Translations under genes and position numbers: made by a program | Notes under the pieces: model-generated | What the model was told of the DNA's origin: nothing | What the model saw: the letters and a program-made list of their open reading frames with translations, nothing else | The model's database searches: none | Assembly (NCBI GenBank): GCA_001692895.1 | Contig: KV748199.1 | Span: forward strand, 682,001-746,000 | Origin: Cenococcum geophilum 1.58 | Taxonomy: Eukaryota > Ascomycota > Dothideomycetes > Gloniales > Gloniaceae | Length of the DNA: 64,000 nt | Reading direction: 5' to 3' | Part shown: positions 20,643-32,859 of the stretch, one piece after another | Layout: the number at the start of each line of letters is the position of its first letter | Numbering within the stretch: the first letter of the stretch is position 1

Positions 20643-23600
20643 CGTTTGATCGTCGAGCCCTTCACGCGTAGGGCGAGCGCATCGTATTTCCACGCGCCGT
20701 CTGCCATGTCTTCACGAATGTCATGGGAAGTGATCACGGAGCACTTCTGAGCAATGGAGTTTTGCATGGAGAGATACCGTTTTCATCAGCATCTGTATAG
20801 CGTCACCGCCTTTTCGTTGAGCATTCGTCCCGGAGCCTAATTATCTCGCTGGGACTCGGCGTCTTGTGGAAGTGTTGCACTGCATGGTCGGTTGGAGGTT
20901 GTGTCAGTTTCTGCATTGTATGTTCATATATCTGTTCTGCATCATTTTGTTTCGTGGGGGTGACGCTTAAAAGCATATCGGGTTTTCAGTTTCCTTAAAA
21001 AGTTTCAGTCTGGCAAGGATGGTGCTGGCAAGGGCCGGGTAAATCTTGGCAACGCTGATGTTTCTGTTGGTCTATTATTACTTGGATGGGCAGGTGTTGG
21101 TGTTGTAGCACAATTGTGTCATTACTCGGGATATGGTCGGGTCTTGGGCTGGATTCTGTATGGGAGATTCTGGGAGCATTTCTCTGCATCATCATCACTA
21201 TCACGGGCGCGGGCAAACATTTCACAGGACTTGGGCTATTTGCGGCAGCAAGTCTTTTCTCTCTTCTCCACGTTGAATTCCGATCTGCACAGCATCTCCT
21301 CTTTGTTTGTGCGGGCAGCGGTGGTGAACCTGATCTGCAACGCGCATTCTTTTACATGTATGTAACTTGCCACTTGCCACGGGCAGTAATAGCGTCATGG
21401 GCAATGCCCGAAGCGAATGAATTGCGCAAAATATCACGCTATATCTAAGACAAAGTCTGAAGTGCAGTTGACGGCAAGTGTGACAGGAATGTCACAATGC
21501 AGGCTAATCGAGAGTATGGTGGTGTGAGTAGGTAGTTTCTTGTATGACACTACTTGGAATGGGTCCTTGCAATGGTGGGTAGGGTTCTGACCACGACTCT
21601 TCCCCTGAAACCGCTGAACGGATGGCTGTGCGTAGGCCGAGCAGCGACGGGGTCTATGACGATGATCCCCTTCGACTGCCTGTCACAATTCCGAACTATC
21701 CAGACAGATCGGCCAAGAATTCAGAGGTGCCAGGGGGACAAAGCCGGCTTGCTCGGCTCACTCGATTGTCAAGGTGCATTTAGACATACAAGAAGGCATG
21801 ACTAGGTATCGTTGTTTTTGATTATACATCCACGACTTCGTTTTGCGTTGCGTCTGGACTTCGAGCACGCGCTGCCAGAAACCCTAGACGGAGATGCATC
21901 CGATACGCTTTCGCCTTGCCTGGACGAAACGCACCCGTGTGCATGNTGCGAACATGGAGGCCGCCGTGGGAGCACTCGCCGTTATTTTGCATTGATCGCG
22001 GCCGCGGAGCGCGCAGTCGGCATCTCTAAGCTGAACCCCCACCGGCTACGGATATCTTTTGCCTCTGCGCGGAAATCTAGTTTTCACTCCAGCAAATCTC
22101 CTTCCCCGCACGACGGCCCGTAGCTTCAAACTTTATCGACGCCGTAGTTCTGCAGTGGAGCAGAAGGGACCGCGCAACGCGCCACAAAAAAAAAATAAAG
22201 AAAACAGTGCTGTCACCGGCCCAGCAGGGTTCCAGCTGCCTTTGGAATTGCTCTTCCGCCAGTGCAAAGCTAGGTCATGCTCGTTTTCGCGGAGAAGGCT
22301 AGTGTCGCCATTACGGGGCCGCGTCATCTCCACGATGCGTTTCCCCATGCTTCTTCGGGTTTGGAGAGTATGTTGTGCAGCTCTCCCTTGATTTCTGGGG
22401 CAGAAGGAGCCTCTAGCATCTTCTGGAAGCGCTCACTGTGAGCATGTCGATAGTTTCTCGGCCTCTTCAAGACGAATCGCAGCGATAGCGGAATCTCCTG
22501 AGTTGCTCGCCTGCCGTCGCGACCTGGTCAGTGCCACCGGTAATGTGGATATGGCCGGGAATAATCCCAATTGCGCTCTGGCTCTATGTAATACATTCAT
22601 TCTCTCACGTGGTCAAAGACGCTTCCCACTACCCCAGAAATACGGGAAACTTACTTTGGGGGATGGCGTCGGCACGCGCTTTGACATTGGGCTTCTGAAT
22701 GGCCAGGGCGAGCTGCAACCTGCATATCACCATGCTGGAATCGTCCGATTCGAGGATGCAGGTTCCTGGCTCTTTCCTCTTTGAGTGTTGTTGCACATAG
22801 CAGCATCCTTCCAAAGACAATGTTCAGCTGAGCAGCGTCCTCGAGCATCCAGATCACCTGTGTAACAGCTGCACGATACCTCAACGTGGGGGAAAACAAA
22901 TTATTTCCTTCTGCCGCCTAGACAACCACAGAGGATCTCGCCTGCAACCAGCACTAGCCTCCACCATCCTCTGCCGTCTCGTGTCACAAAACGCCTCTTT
23001 GCTTTGCGTGCCTCCTGGCTGTGAAAAACGGGGCATCACTCCACACTCGCATTATTTGCACCACTTCCAAACACCCCCAGCTGCCTGGGTAAGTGTCTAC
23101 AAACGCGCGCTTTCTCCGAGACAAATCCTTTTACTCATCCGTGAGGGATGCTATTTGGCGTCTTCCAGCTCTGCCGTATCTTCTATAATGAGCTCTTTCC
23201 TGTTTAGGAACTCAAACTTGGCGCAGCATTTGCAGTTTTAATGTAATACCAATACTGCGAATGTCTGCCTTTACTACCATGGATTTGAGTCTGCTGTCCA
23301 CCGCTTAGGCTAATATTTCTGCATCAGCCACATCTTTAAAACTGGCATCTGGTGACATTATCATTGCTTTTTTAGGGTTGCTCATGAAGCCTTAATCACT
23401 AAAAATAGCCCTATCACTAAAATTCTCCGTCATCATCCATTCAATTGACGTCTGTTTTGAATATGCACTGACGTCGTAAAACCGCTTCGTGTCTGCATTT
23501 TTACCGTCATACGCGTCCCATATCCTATCCGCTAGAGACTCACCGTTGCAATATACACCCCATCGCAGAGTCAAAATGTCACATGCTTCTGCACGCTGGC

Positions 23601-24235
23601 GGATGTTGTGGTGGGACTTCAATTGGTGGCCTTAATCAGATTTATTACATAATACATTTTCGCATACTCGACTCGCAACATGTTGTTAGTTCTGCCTGCA
23701 TTATGGCGTTACACACGTTTTGAAAATTGCGAATACTTCAATGGACCGTTTGGATTTATATATCAAATCGCACCTGTTACCTGGAGGAATTTAGACTTAC
23801 AAGATGTCTTTATGCTTACATTTCGCTCTTTCGATCTTCGCTTGAATTTGGATGAAGTATCTACTTATGGATACTAGAAAGTCAATATACTTAGTAGCAC
23901 AACATGTTTTTCTCAACCCCTCACTCAACACCATGAAGCAGCCAATGAAAGACAAAACGCTTACTCCATAACCAAGACGCCGACTCCCGAGCGAATGATA
24001 TGGGTGCCAAAAGCACCCAGATTCCTAAGAGAAGGAGACAAGACGATATCAATAACGATTCCCAGACCAAGCGCCGTTCGGAGGACGCCAAAAAAGCCGC
24101 AGGAGTGAGAGAACCAAACAGTTGTAAGGATAAAAGATATATATGCTGAAGAGGGATTGTTATCGCCAGGGTTGGGGATCAAAACCAATCATCTACCGCG
24201 TATAGCCTTTCGCTTATCTCAGAAATCTTTATACT
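20643..24235. other. 3.6 kb without a supported gene
   Basis: Probable 3' UTR of the Ecl1-type gene, then sequence with many short open frames on both strands. None shows a family motif or continues across plausible introns. An ambiguous base (n) stands at 21946. A poly-A run (aaaaaaaaaa) sits at about 22186-22195 without element ends. Nothing further could be identified. Confidence 0.4.
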
Positions 24236-26301
24236 TCATGCTGTCTCCGCCTCCTCCGTCTTCGCTACTACGGCTGTACTCATCGCTTTCTTCACCTTCT
24301 GCCGTTCCGCCCACTCTCGACTGGCAATTCTACCTCTCTCAGCCGCTTCGGCCCTTGCTTTCTTAGCTGCCTCTTCCTTTTCTCGTCTCTGCCTCTCCCG
24401 CTCCTCCTTCTCTACCTTGTCACGATTGAAAATCTCCCGAGCTTTGATGCGCTGCGTCACTACGTCCGCTGGTGTGACGGTAGACTTGATGACTTGAGCT
24501 GCGGCTGCAGTGCTGAGGCGCTTCGATGAATTTGACGTAGTGGAAGTGGAGGTTGTGAAGGGCGGGCGTTCGTGATTCGCGGTGGGGGTGTTCCTCTCGT
24601 TGCTGCCGCTACCTGGAAGAGTAGAAGCAGGCCGATTAAGTAAACCCGACGCGCGCTTCGACGTCGCTATGATTGTACTCCGCCTCTTTCCACTCATTGT
24701 GGTACTGATTGAGCTCGTTCGTCTCAGTGCAGGGACGGTAGCGCCCGGCCCAGCCGTTTTACCCTCCTTCTCGGACAACTCTAGATTGCCACCAAGCATC
24801 AGACTCTCCCGTGCCCTACTAGCCGCAGTATGCTTGACGGCGACGGGGGTGACAGTCTTGCGGGCAGGTGCGGGCCGCGCTTTAAAGTCACGCTTCTTAA
24901 CTGCTTTTTCCTCTTCCCGCTTCTGACGCTCTTCGCGCTGTGCTTTAAGCTTCGCGGCAATGGCTTCACCTGGGAGTTGGAATGTTGGTTTGGTGGGTGG
25001 TTTTGAGGATTTTGTGGGTGGAGGGGGGGTGGGGAAGGATACGCTTATAGGACGGCGCTTGGAGGCAAGGTAGTCAGTTACTTCCGATACTGAGGTCTTC
25101 GATTTTGCATCTGTGCCCTTGGATGAGACGGTGCGGACGCTGGCGGAGCGGGAGTGTGAGGGTCTGGCTGGACCTGGGTGAGGTTTCGACTCGGCAGCGG
25201 TATGCGGCCTTTCTTTTAGTGACTTTGGACTGTTAGGATTCCTTGAGACTTTGCTAGATTTGGTGGATGGTTTATTGGATAACGGTTTAGTCTTGGTTGC
25301 CGTGGATTTAGTGTTTAGTTTGGCCCTCTTGCCTGACAGTTTTTTCCGAGGGAATTTCTCGTCAGACTCGAGAGAATGAAACCCAGGTATCGCTTTGCCA
25401 ACTTCCTCGATGGCCTCCTCAAGTGCATCGATAGCCTCAATTGATTCCTCAAGACGCATTGGGGTCTTGGCCGGCGATCTTGATGTACTTCGACTTATGG
25501 ACGAATCTTCTTCGATTTGCTTCTCTGACGAAAGGCTCTTGGGCTCTCCTAAATCCGCTGCTACTGTCACCTCTGGGGTTGCGATTGGGTCTTCCTGATG
25601 TTGAGGAATCTCCTCGGACTCAGCGGCGTGCTCCTGTGGTTCTGGCTGTTCCTCAGCCTGCGCTTCTACCGATTTTTTTGATCGAAGTGCGCGACCCTGC
25701 AACTTCGATCGTTCCTCTTCAGTTTTAGCTAGCTGCCGTCTCGTCATCCGAACTGCGCGCGAAGGGGGAGAGATGGGTCGTTCGTCTAACATTGGGACCT
25801 GAACGATATCTGTGATCCTCGGATTAGCATCCCACATAAGCATAGAAGATGTAACGCGCGCAATGCTTGCGCAATGCTGGACTTACCGTCATTGTTTTCC
25901 TTCATGAGATCCTCCGCTGCCGCGTCACTTGCTGGGCTTCCTGCAGCTCGTCTCTCATCCTCCAAAACCTCAGGTCCACTCTCATGACAGCTTTCTCCAT
26001 TCTCTTCTTCTGCTCTCTTACTCTTCTTCCCCCTTGGCTTCTTGCCGCCTTTAGGCTTGGGCTTCTTTCCCACTGCCATGTTGTCCTTTGGCGCTATCGC
26101 GACAGACGGCTGGTTCGCAGCGACTTCTCCAAGCGGTGCGCGTTCCTTGAGTGGTGTAAGTGGTAATGGGCCACCTACCGCTTCAATAGCCTCTGTCTCG
26201 CCAATGTGAATAGCTTCGGCGCACAATACGGAGCGTGTCAGGCGCATTGTCGCAAAGCGCGATCTGAGTGGGTAATGCTTGTGCGCGTCCTTCTTGGACA
26301 A
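24236..26301 (-). CDS. Uncharacterised low-complexity/coiled-coil protein
   Basis: Two exons on the minus strand, 26301 (or 26247)-25887 and 25809-24236, with a 77-bp GT-AG intron. The product is 662 residues, or 644 from the second ATG, which starts MRLTRSVLCAEAIHIGE and is my preferred start. Visible features are a basic KPKPKGGKKPRGKKSKR stretch, an acidic Glu/Gln region, and Ser/Lys/Pro-rich disorder. A conserved-looking block has TFQLPGEAIAAKLKAQREER, then KKRDFKARPAPARK, then AASRARESLMLG. A charged C-terminal helix (about the last 90 residues, Glu/Arg/Lys/Ala-rich) likely forms a coiled coil. The FKARP-type motif recalls TPX2-like microtubule proteins, but that is only a resemblance. 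Similar proteins are, to my knowledge, annotated as hypothetical in filamentous ascomycetes. The frame is long and codon use looks coding. Confidence 0.75.
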
Positions 26302-27109
26302 ATTACGAGCTTTAGTACGTATAGAATAGGGCGTTCAAGCTAATTCAAGCAGACTCCAGTTCGGGAAAAGAGGGAGTAGAGATGTTGGTGGGGAGTGGTC
26401 AATGCCAGAGATGTCAATGTTGATGAGAGGTGAAGGGCAATTAATTTGTTTAGATATAGCCGTATGCGGATGGCGCGTCAAGCCTGTCGGAGCAACAAAG
26501 CCAACCGCTTGACAACCATCAGTGAGTACTGGCTCCGCCTTACAGCCTGATTTCTAAAGAAAGAATTGCTGATGGGCTTCATATATCTCCGACTGTCTAC
26601 AGATTAAAATCTCTTCCCCGCGCGCATATGTGGGGTGTTATGTGTGAATGCTCTTCCAAAGGTGCCACGTTGACGCCTCCACTTTCCAAAAAGAACTCCC
26701 GCGCTCTTTTCCTCCGCTCATGTACAAGACTGTAAAGCTCCAAAACCACGTCAATGGGTTTTACTAAAAAAACTGGAGGTATCTAAGCAGCGATTCATAG
26801 CCTATACGTAATGCTTGACCTGAAACAACCCAAGTGAAAGTTCCTTTCTAGAACTGCGATTTGAATCTCATGGTTTATTTTCATATCATTTGCGCCTTTA
26901 GCCCAAAGCGCGCTGACTCTCAGGCGCGAGAAATTCTTCACAAGACAATCACCTTTTTGTTATTGCAAGGTAATAAATAGTCGAGTCCGGTACTGGGTTA
27001 GCAGGAATATTAGCAAAGAGTAAGCAGTTGTTTTACGACGGATCATTGAAACGAGTGGCAAAAATGTCGGGTCTGTATCTATAGGTCCAGCTTCCCCCTT
27101 TAGCGAGCG
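26302..27109. other. Intergenic, nothing recognised
   Basis: Upstream of the coiled-coil gene; presumably promoter and then A/T-rich spacer. No gene or RNA recognised. Confidence 0.45.
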
Positions 27110-27790
27110 CTCCAAAATTTTAAATTCGGTACGCGCATCCAATTTCGCTCAATCGCCACCAACTCTACGTGGTAATTGTAGCGAACGGCTGTGGCTGCAC
27201 GCAAGGGCCTTTTTGGTTGTCCTGGAGAATCGGCTTGGTTGGCCAGGAGAATCGAATTGAAGCAATGAAGTTGCCTGACGTCCGCTTCCTCCCCTTTTCT
27301 ACCTACGCCTCCGTTGCGGCCGCCAAAACTCGAATACAAGGCTGTTTCTGCAGAGAGGTCGATGAAATTTGGTAATATCGTACAGGGTGAAAACCTCACG
27401 ATATTTGACAAAGATCGCGACACTGCGAAACTGCGGAGGAAGGTCGATCGCGAACAGAGGCGTTCGCTACGATTGCTGTGGCAACCTAGCCCGGTATCGA
27501 AGCTGTTTTTCGCCAAAGGGGGGGAAGCAAGTGGCTACACGCAAAGACCTTTTTGGTTGTTATGGAGAATCGCCGTGGTTGGCCAGGAGAATTAAATTGA
27601 AGACGCACGCTTCCTCTCTTCTCCCTTAATTACGCCTCCGTTGTGGCCGAATACCACGCTGTCTCTGCAATTGCCTATGAAATTCAGAACTAAGGGTTCT
27701 TGCAGCCAAGCATATGGCTTCGCTACAATTACTATGTACAGTTAGTGGCAATCAAGCGAGATTGGATGGGCGTACCAAATTTGAAATCTC
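27110..27790. repeat. Inverted/direct repeat structure, probable small transposon
   Basis: The outer arms at about 27113-27205 and 27697-27790 are inverted copies. One reads ggtacgcgcatccaattt ... ggtaattgtagcgaacgg; the other, reverse-complemented, reads ggtacgcccatccaatct ... agtaattgtagcgaag. Inside are two direct copies (about 27193-27280 and 27530-27613) sharing acgcaaggcctttttggttg-like sequence and ggttggccaggagaat. An extra inverted core lies near 27459-27480. No transposase is encoded. Arms diverge noticeably, so the copy is old. It is related to 11672-11765. Confidence 0.7.
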
Positions 27791-29915
27791 GCAGCGAGCT
27801 GGTCGTGCAATGCACTGCACCACCTCAAAATGAGCCATGTTATCACCATAATAGCGCATCTCTGGAAACCCTTTAAGCCAAAACATGGCCCATCAAGCAT
27901 CATTATTAGCATAGGTAAGAGTCTCCCAGCCGAAAAAAATCATTCGTCCCCGCTTGTCGATTCGTCTCCGTTAGTGCCTCCGTATTATTCATCGTATATC
28001 GGAATTGGAACGATAACGCATTGAAGCTGGTTTCAGTAACCAAAACCTAAAGCGTCAGCCGTTGCATTCCGTTCACCAATGAGAAGGCGCAATCGAGCTT
28101 GCTTGAACCAAACGTCACATTCATTTTCCTCCGGACTGCACGCAACCACGACAGTCTGGAAACTCTAGGCACATACTCGAGTGGAAAACTAGCGCGTAAC
28201 TTGGCCTCGTGCCGATATCCCCGGTGTACAATCCATTGACCTGGATTCGGCTCGTCCCCGCAATATGCGAGATAGAGGAAATACCTTATCTTTGTATGCG
28301 TGAGTCACAACATGTTTCCTGCGCAAAACCGTTCTCGGGGAACGTATCCTGCTCCTGCAAGTAAGCGAAGATCTTTGCGCGGGTGTCCAAACTACTGCCA
28401 GGTGCTGCTTTAGGATACCCCCCCTGAGCTGTGAGGTGTACATCAGCTCGAACTCGGCCTATACATTTGGTTATGGCTATGTCGCAGAGAGAGCTGTCCG
28501 GGAAAACTGAGATGCTTAGTGCAGCTTCCATCATAACCTTTCGCCCTACGAGCACGAGTTAGCAAAGGCCAATAAGTGAGGCACGGTTGAAGCAGACATA
28601 TGGATTCTGACCTAACTTCTGTTTCCATTACTCTAGAATCCGATAGTTACTTTAAGTGGATACACATTTCTTACCATACTCTCAAACGTCGCGATATCGC
28701 TCGAAGCCCATCCAGCACCTACATATCTTCTAATCTCTGCTGCTCGCGCCCACAATGTACTAGTCTAGCTAGTTTGAAGTGGTGTGTTACTATTCGTATG
28801 GGCCTTGATGATCTGCACCCTGTGTTCACGTATGAAACTGCCTTTTGCGCCTTCTGCACGCTCCCAGACATGCACCAAGCTAAGGACTTGGCGTATCTAG
28901 CTAATGCTTGTTAGAGCTCCTGCTGATAGTAGAGTCGGGTGTGGGGGTCGGTCCACACTTGACTGTTGGGGTCCGGCGCTGCGGGAAGTGAGGCCAGGTC
29001 TGAAACAAGCCTGGCATCGTATGCATCTTTTCATGGCTACTCGCGAGACTTGGCCTTTCCTTTGACGAAGTCGGACTGGGCATTATCCGTGGGGACTCTG
29101 GGATGCGTAAATGTTGCCGGGGCGTGAGCCTGAAGGTCGCCTTGAGGGAGAGTCATTGGCGAGCTAAGTGCTGGGTGCGCAGTGGGAAGGATTCAAAAAG
29201 TTATTTTTAAAAAAATCGTGTGTGGTTATTTCTGGGGATATATGTTGGACTTTACAGCGCAATTGTCTCTTCATCATGTGTATAATGACCTCTATATCAG
29301 AAATTTGAATACTCCCTGTTGCGTTACTGGCGAAGATCGAATAGCATAAGAATTTTAATCTCAATCGTAAGGTGATGCGACCTCAAAGCCAAAATTCTTC
29401 CCCAGAGCTGTAATATCCGATATAACGGGGCGGTGAGATGGGTGGCGTGGAGAATAATGAGGATATATGATCACTTAGCCAGCTATCATGAACTCTCACC
29501 TATTCAGGTGTCTGATGAATCTATCCAAAACTCAATGCTGTTACTCTCACTTCGTTCAATATATAGTGCAAATAAAATTAATAACCCGAAGGGTATCACA
29601 GGAGGATTACTTTTGCACACACTTCAAAATCGGGTTCTTCTCTATTCATAAGCGTCGTATTCAGTGCGCTGAACAGAGTCCGCTGAAAAATCCTCAGCAA
29701 TGAGAGTCATTTGCCAGCTGAAAGAGCCCGGCCCCCACACGCAGCACCCACCCCATTATAACTGCTAGCGCCACCATTTACTTAAAGAAGCGTTTTTGAT
29801 TTAGATTCGCCTATATCATTTGAGCTGGCAATGGACAATGCTCCTAGGGTTGTCTCATACACCTATGAGGCCCCAAAATGAGCTGTATGGCACTACTATT
29901 CTTCCAAATCTCTGC
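27791..29915. other. 2.1 kb intergenic, nothing recognised
   Basis: Several open frames of 60-105 codons on both strands, none with a recognisable motif or a splice-linked partner. The last few hundred bases include the 3' flank of the transporter gene. Confidence 0.4.
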
Positions 29916-31980
29916 CTAGCTAGCAGCACGCTTTCTCTCCTCCGCGCGCCTCACGCTCTCCTGTACGCCCCACCCATCCTTTAGCAACTTACTCACTTCC
30001 TCGAGACTCAGGCCGCAAGTCTCAGGGTAGATCCGCCAGACTGTAATCCAACAAACGATGCAGATGGCTGTGTACAGAGCGAACGTTCCAACGGAAGTCA
30101 GGCCTTCCATCATAGGGAGGAAGGTGATGCCAATTAGGAAGTTTGAGCCCCAGTTGGTCGCCGTCGCGATACCAGAGCCTATGGAGCGCACGGATAGAGG
30201 AAAGAGTCTGAAAAGAATTCCCGTTAGTGACGTGTATTTTGGGAGCAAGAAATTCTGAAGGCTACACTTGTGTGGAAGCTGGTAAATGAATAAGACCTTA
30301 CTCTGACTGTTGCCATGGCACATTACCCATCCCTATCGCATAGCCCGCTACGTAAACTATCATTGCAACGAGTATGACCATAGGCCAAATCATACTGCCT
30401 GTACGTCCAGCGGCCTTAATAACTGGATTATTTGTTGCTGCTTCATGAGAAGGAATGTTTACAAAGTTGAAAGCGACTGAGCAGAGAGCGAGGCCGATGA
30501 CCATGATTGGGATGGAGTAGAGTAGAGTTCGGCGCCTTCCTATTCGGTCGATGCTATGGAAAGCGATGAGTGTGAAGGCAAAGTTTGTTATGGCAATCGA
30601 GAGGGAGGTCAAGGTTGGTGAGCGAAAACCGACGAGAGAGAAGATGGTGGCAGAGAAGTACATGAGCGAATTCTATAAAGATTTGTTAGGTCTAACTGTG
30701 TGGAATATTCCCCGGTTGTTATAGCTGATCGATTAGCTGAGAGGCCTCAGAGGCTTAGATATGACTTTTGCTGAAGACTTCTAGGATCACTCCTATTGGA
30801 GCAGAAGAATATTTTCAAGACTGATGGGGCTCTGGTGAGCTTGAGGCAAAGAGCACTGGTGGAACTCACAAATCCACAAAGTTGTTGAAAACCCTGCAAC
30901 ATGCAAGCAATGATCAATGCCCTCCTATTCCCACCTACGGCAATCAGTTGCACAAGCCCGTCATTGACCTTTGCCAATCTCCCTCCGAACCCGTGTTTGG
31001 GAACTTCTGAGTTTGTTCTACCTCCAGCAGCCTCTTCCTCTTCTAATATCTCATTCTCTATCCGTCTAAGAACAGCATTGACCATGTTCTTGATTTCCTC
31101 ATCGCCTCCATATACTCGCAGGAGTACATTTTTGGCTCGGTCTTTGTGGTTAGCCTTGACAAGCCATCGTGGCGTCTCGGGCATGAACTCTAGAATAAGG
31201 AACTGGATAGTGGCGGGGAGCGCTCCGAGGCCTACCATCCACCTCCAACCATGAGCATGCGTGGAAAAGAGCCATCCGGTAATATACGCGACTACTTGTC
31301 CGCCAGTGATGAATAAGCTAGCTACGGTAACAAGCCGTCCTCTAAAGGGTGAAGGAGAGAGCTCCGAGATATATCTAACTTTCCGTTAGCCGCCTCTCAT
31401 CCCATATATTGGTCTCATATTGCCTTTCAAATGAAGGTTCAGTTACTTACAGCGGGACCACAAAACTAGCACTCCCAACCGCCAGCCCAACTATACTCCT
31501 ACCAAATATCATACCCCAGACGGTACTCGCCAGGGCTTGCCACAGTGCACCAACCACGAACAGCACATCTGCCAGTAGTATAACCCTCTTCCTGCCCCAA
31601 TGATCGGCTAGCACGCCCGTGAGCGGGCTCGCTATGAGTGCGAAGAGACTTGTGGAAGACGTGATTAAGCTCTTATCTAGAGTTGATAGAGGGCGCGCAG
31701 AGAGATCAGTTCCTATACTGACAAGGGTCGAGGATATCACACCGGTGCTGTAGTAGTGTAGCCGTTAGCCGACATTTCTGAAGGTGCAGAACGGCTTCAA
31801 AGGCACATACTCATATCCGAAAAGTAGGCCGCTTACACCAGCGCAGAAAGTGAGAACCCATATGAATACGCCGGGCCTGACGAGGGTGCTCTCGTCCACA
31901 TCGACATCGCTATTGGATTCGGCGTAGTCGGAACGGTGGTCATGGTCATGGATTAGAGGCTCAGCAGCAGTGTCGGTCAT
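29916..31980 (-). CDS. MFS sugar porter, myo-inositol transporter type
   Basis: Proton-coupled plasma-membrane carrier of the major facilitator superfamily, most like fungal Itr1/Itr2 myo-inositol transporters. Exons on the minus strand are 31980-31811, 31747-31451, 31374-30870, 30672-30302 and 30207-29916; introns are 63, 76, 197 and 94 bp. The product is 544 residues. An acidic N-terminal tail precedes TM1 (SGLLFGYDTGVIS, rebuilt across the first splice). Other markers are ADHWGRKR, PLYISELSPSPFRGRLV, PETPRWLV before the central loop, QQLCGFNSLMYFSATIF, DRIGRRRTL, GYAIGMGNVPWQQSELFP and the C-terminal YPETCGLSLEEV. The NVPWQQSELFP and ATNWGSN motifs favour inositol over hexose carriers. Substrate remains inferred. 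The 197-bp third intron is long for this window, but direct joining gives the expected family sequence. Confidence 0.92.
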
Positions 31981-32859
31981 GCTTTGCAGCTCGAAGATCT
32001 CGTGGGAGGCCGTGGCTGCGGCGAGGAGATGCTGCGCTTCATGGAATAACTATCTGGTGGTCCACGCGATCATGGCGGAAAAGATGCACGCAGACCTGAC
32101 GGGGCAGTCCAGGTCCCGCGACTCGCGAAAGTCAGACGCCGTTTGAAGGCATCCAGCCGAGGATCGTCAGGCACAGTGACAATCTGGATACGCAAATACA
32201 ATTTATACGCATAGTAAGTGGATATCATAAATAGCCATGCCCACTTGACATGGCGATGGTTACATGACAGACTAGCACCACCACAGGCGCGGTAAGGAAA
32301 GGTTAGCGCTTAAGCATCCGCATCTTATTTCACTAGAAGCTGGGCTCCCTAAGGACCCTTCATACAAAGCTCCTAGTCCACAAACACCCTATCCACAATC
32401 TGGCGCTCCCTCAACTAATCAACAACCCCATACTATCCACTTCAGAAATGCTAACCAGTTCCGTCTCCTCAGTATCCACAGTCGATTGTGTCGCTGCCAC
32501 CGTCTTGGAGTGCGCATGACACGGGACTGCCACAACAACACCTGCCACCAGTGTCCGACACGCCTTAGAACACCAAGATAATATAGCTGCTTCTATGCGA
32601 AGCACGATAGCGTCAAGAGATAGAGCTCTCTGACACCCATATCCGTATCGAACGCCGGTCGCTCATGCTATGCTTTTGCAGCAGCCAAGATAGAAAATCG
32701 AAGAACCAGCCACGCTAAATGCAAAGCAACGAATCCAGCAAAAAGGGTATAGGCAAAGTAGAGCTTAAAAGCGTGCGACTAAAACACTGCGACCATCCGT
32801 GCAGCAGTCTCCCGAAGCGAGGGACTCCCGCGGACGGCCTCCGCCTTAGTTGCAGAGGC
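31981..32859. other. Intergenic between transporter promoter and PBP1 3' end
   Basis: Contains the transporter 5' region (near 31981-32300) and the 3' flank of PBP1. A minus-strand open frame at 32411-32605 has no recognisable features. No further gene seen. Confidence 0.45.

Noticed and set aside
24157-25728. Plus-strand frames opposite the coiled-coil gene
   Set aside because: Low-complexity mirror frames of the minus-strand gene, which has the coherent exon structure.
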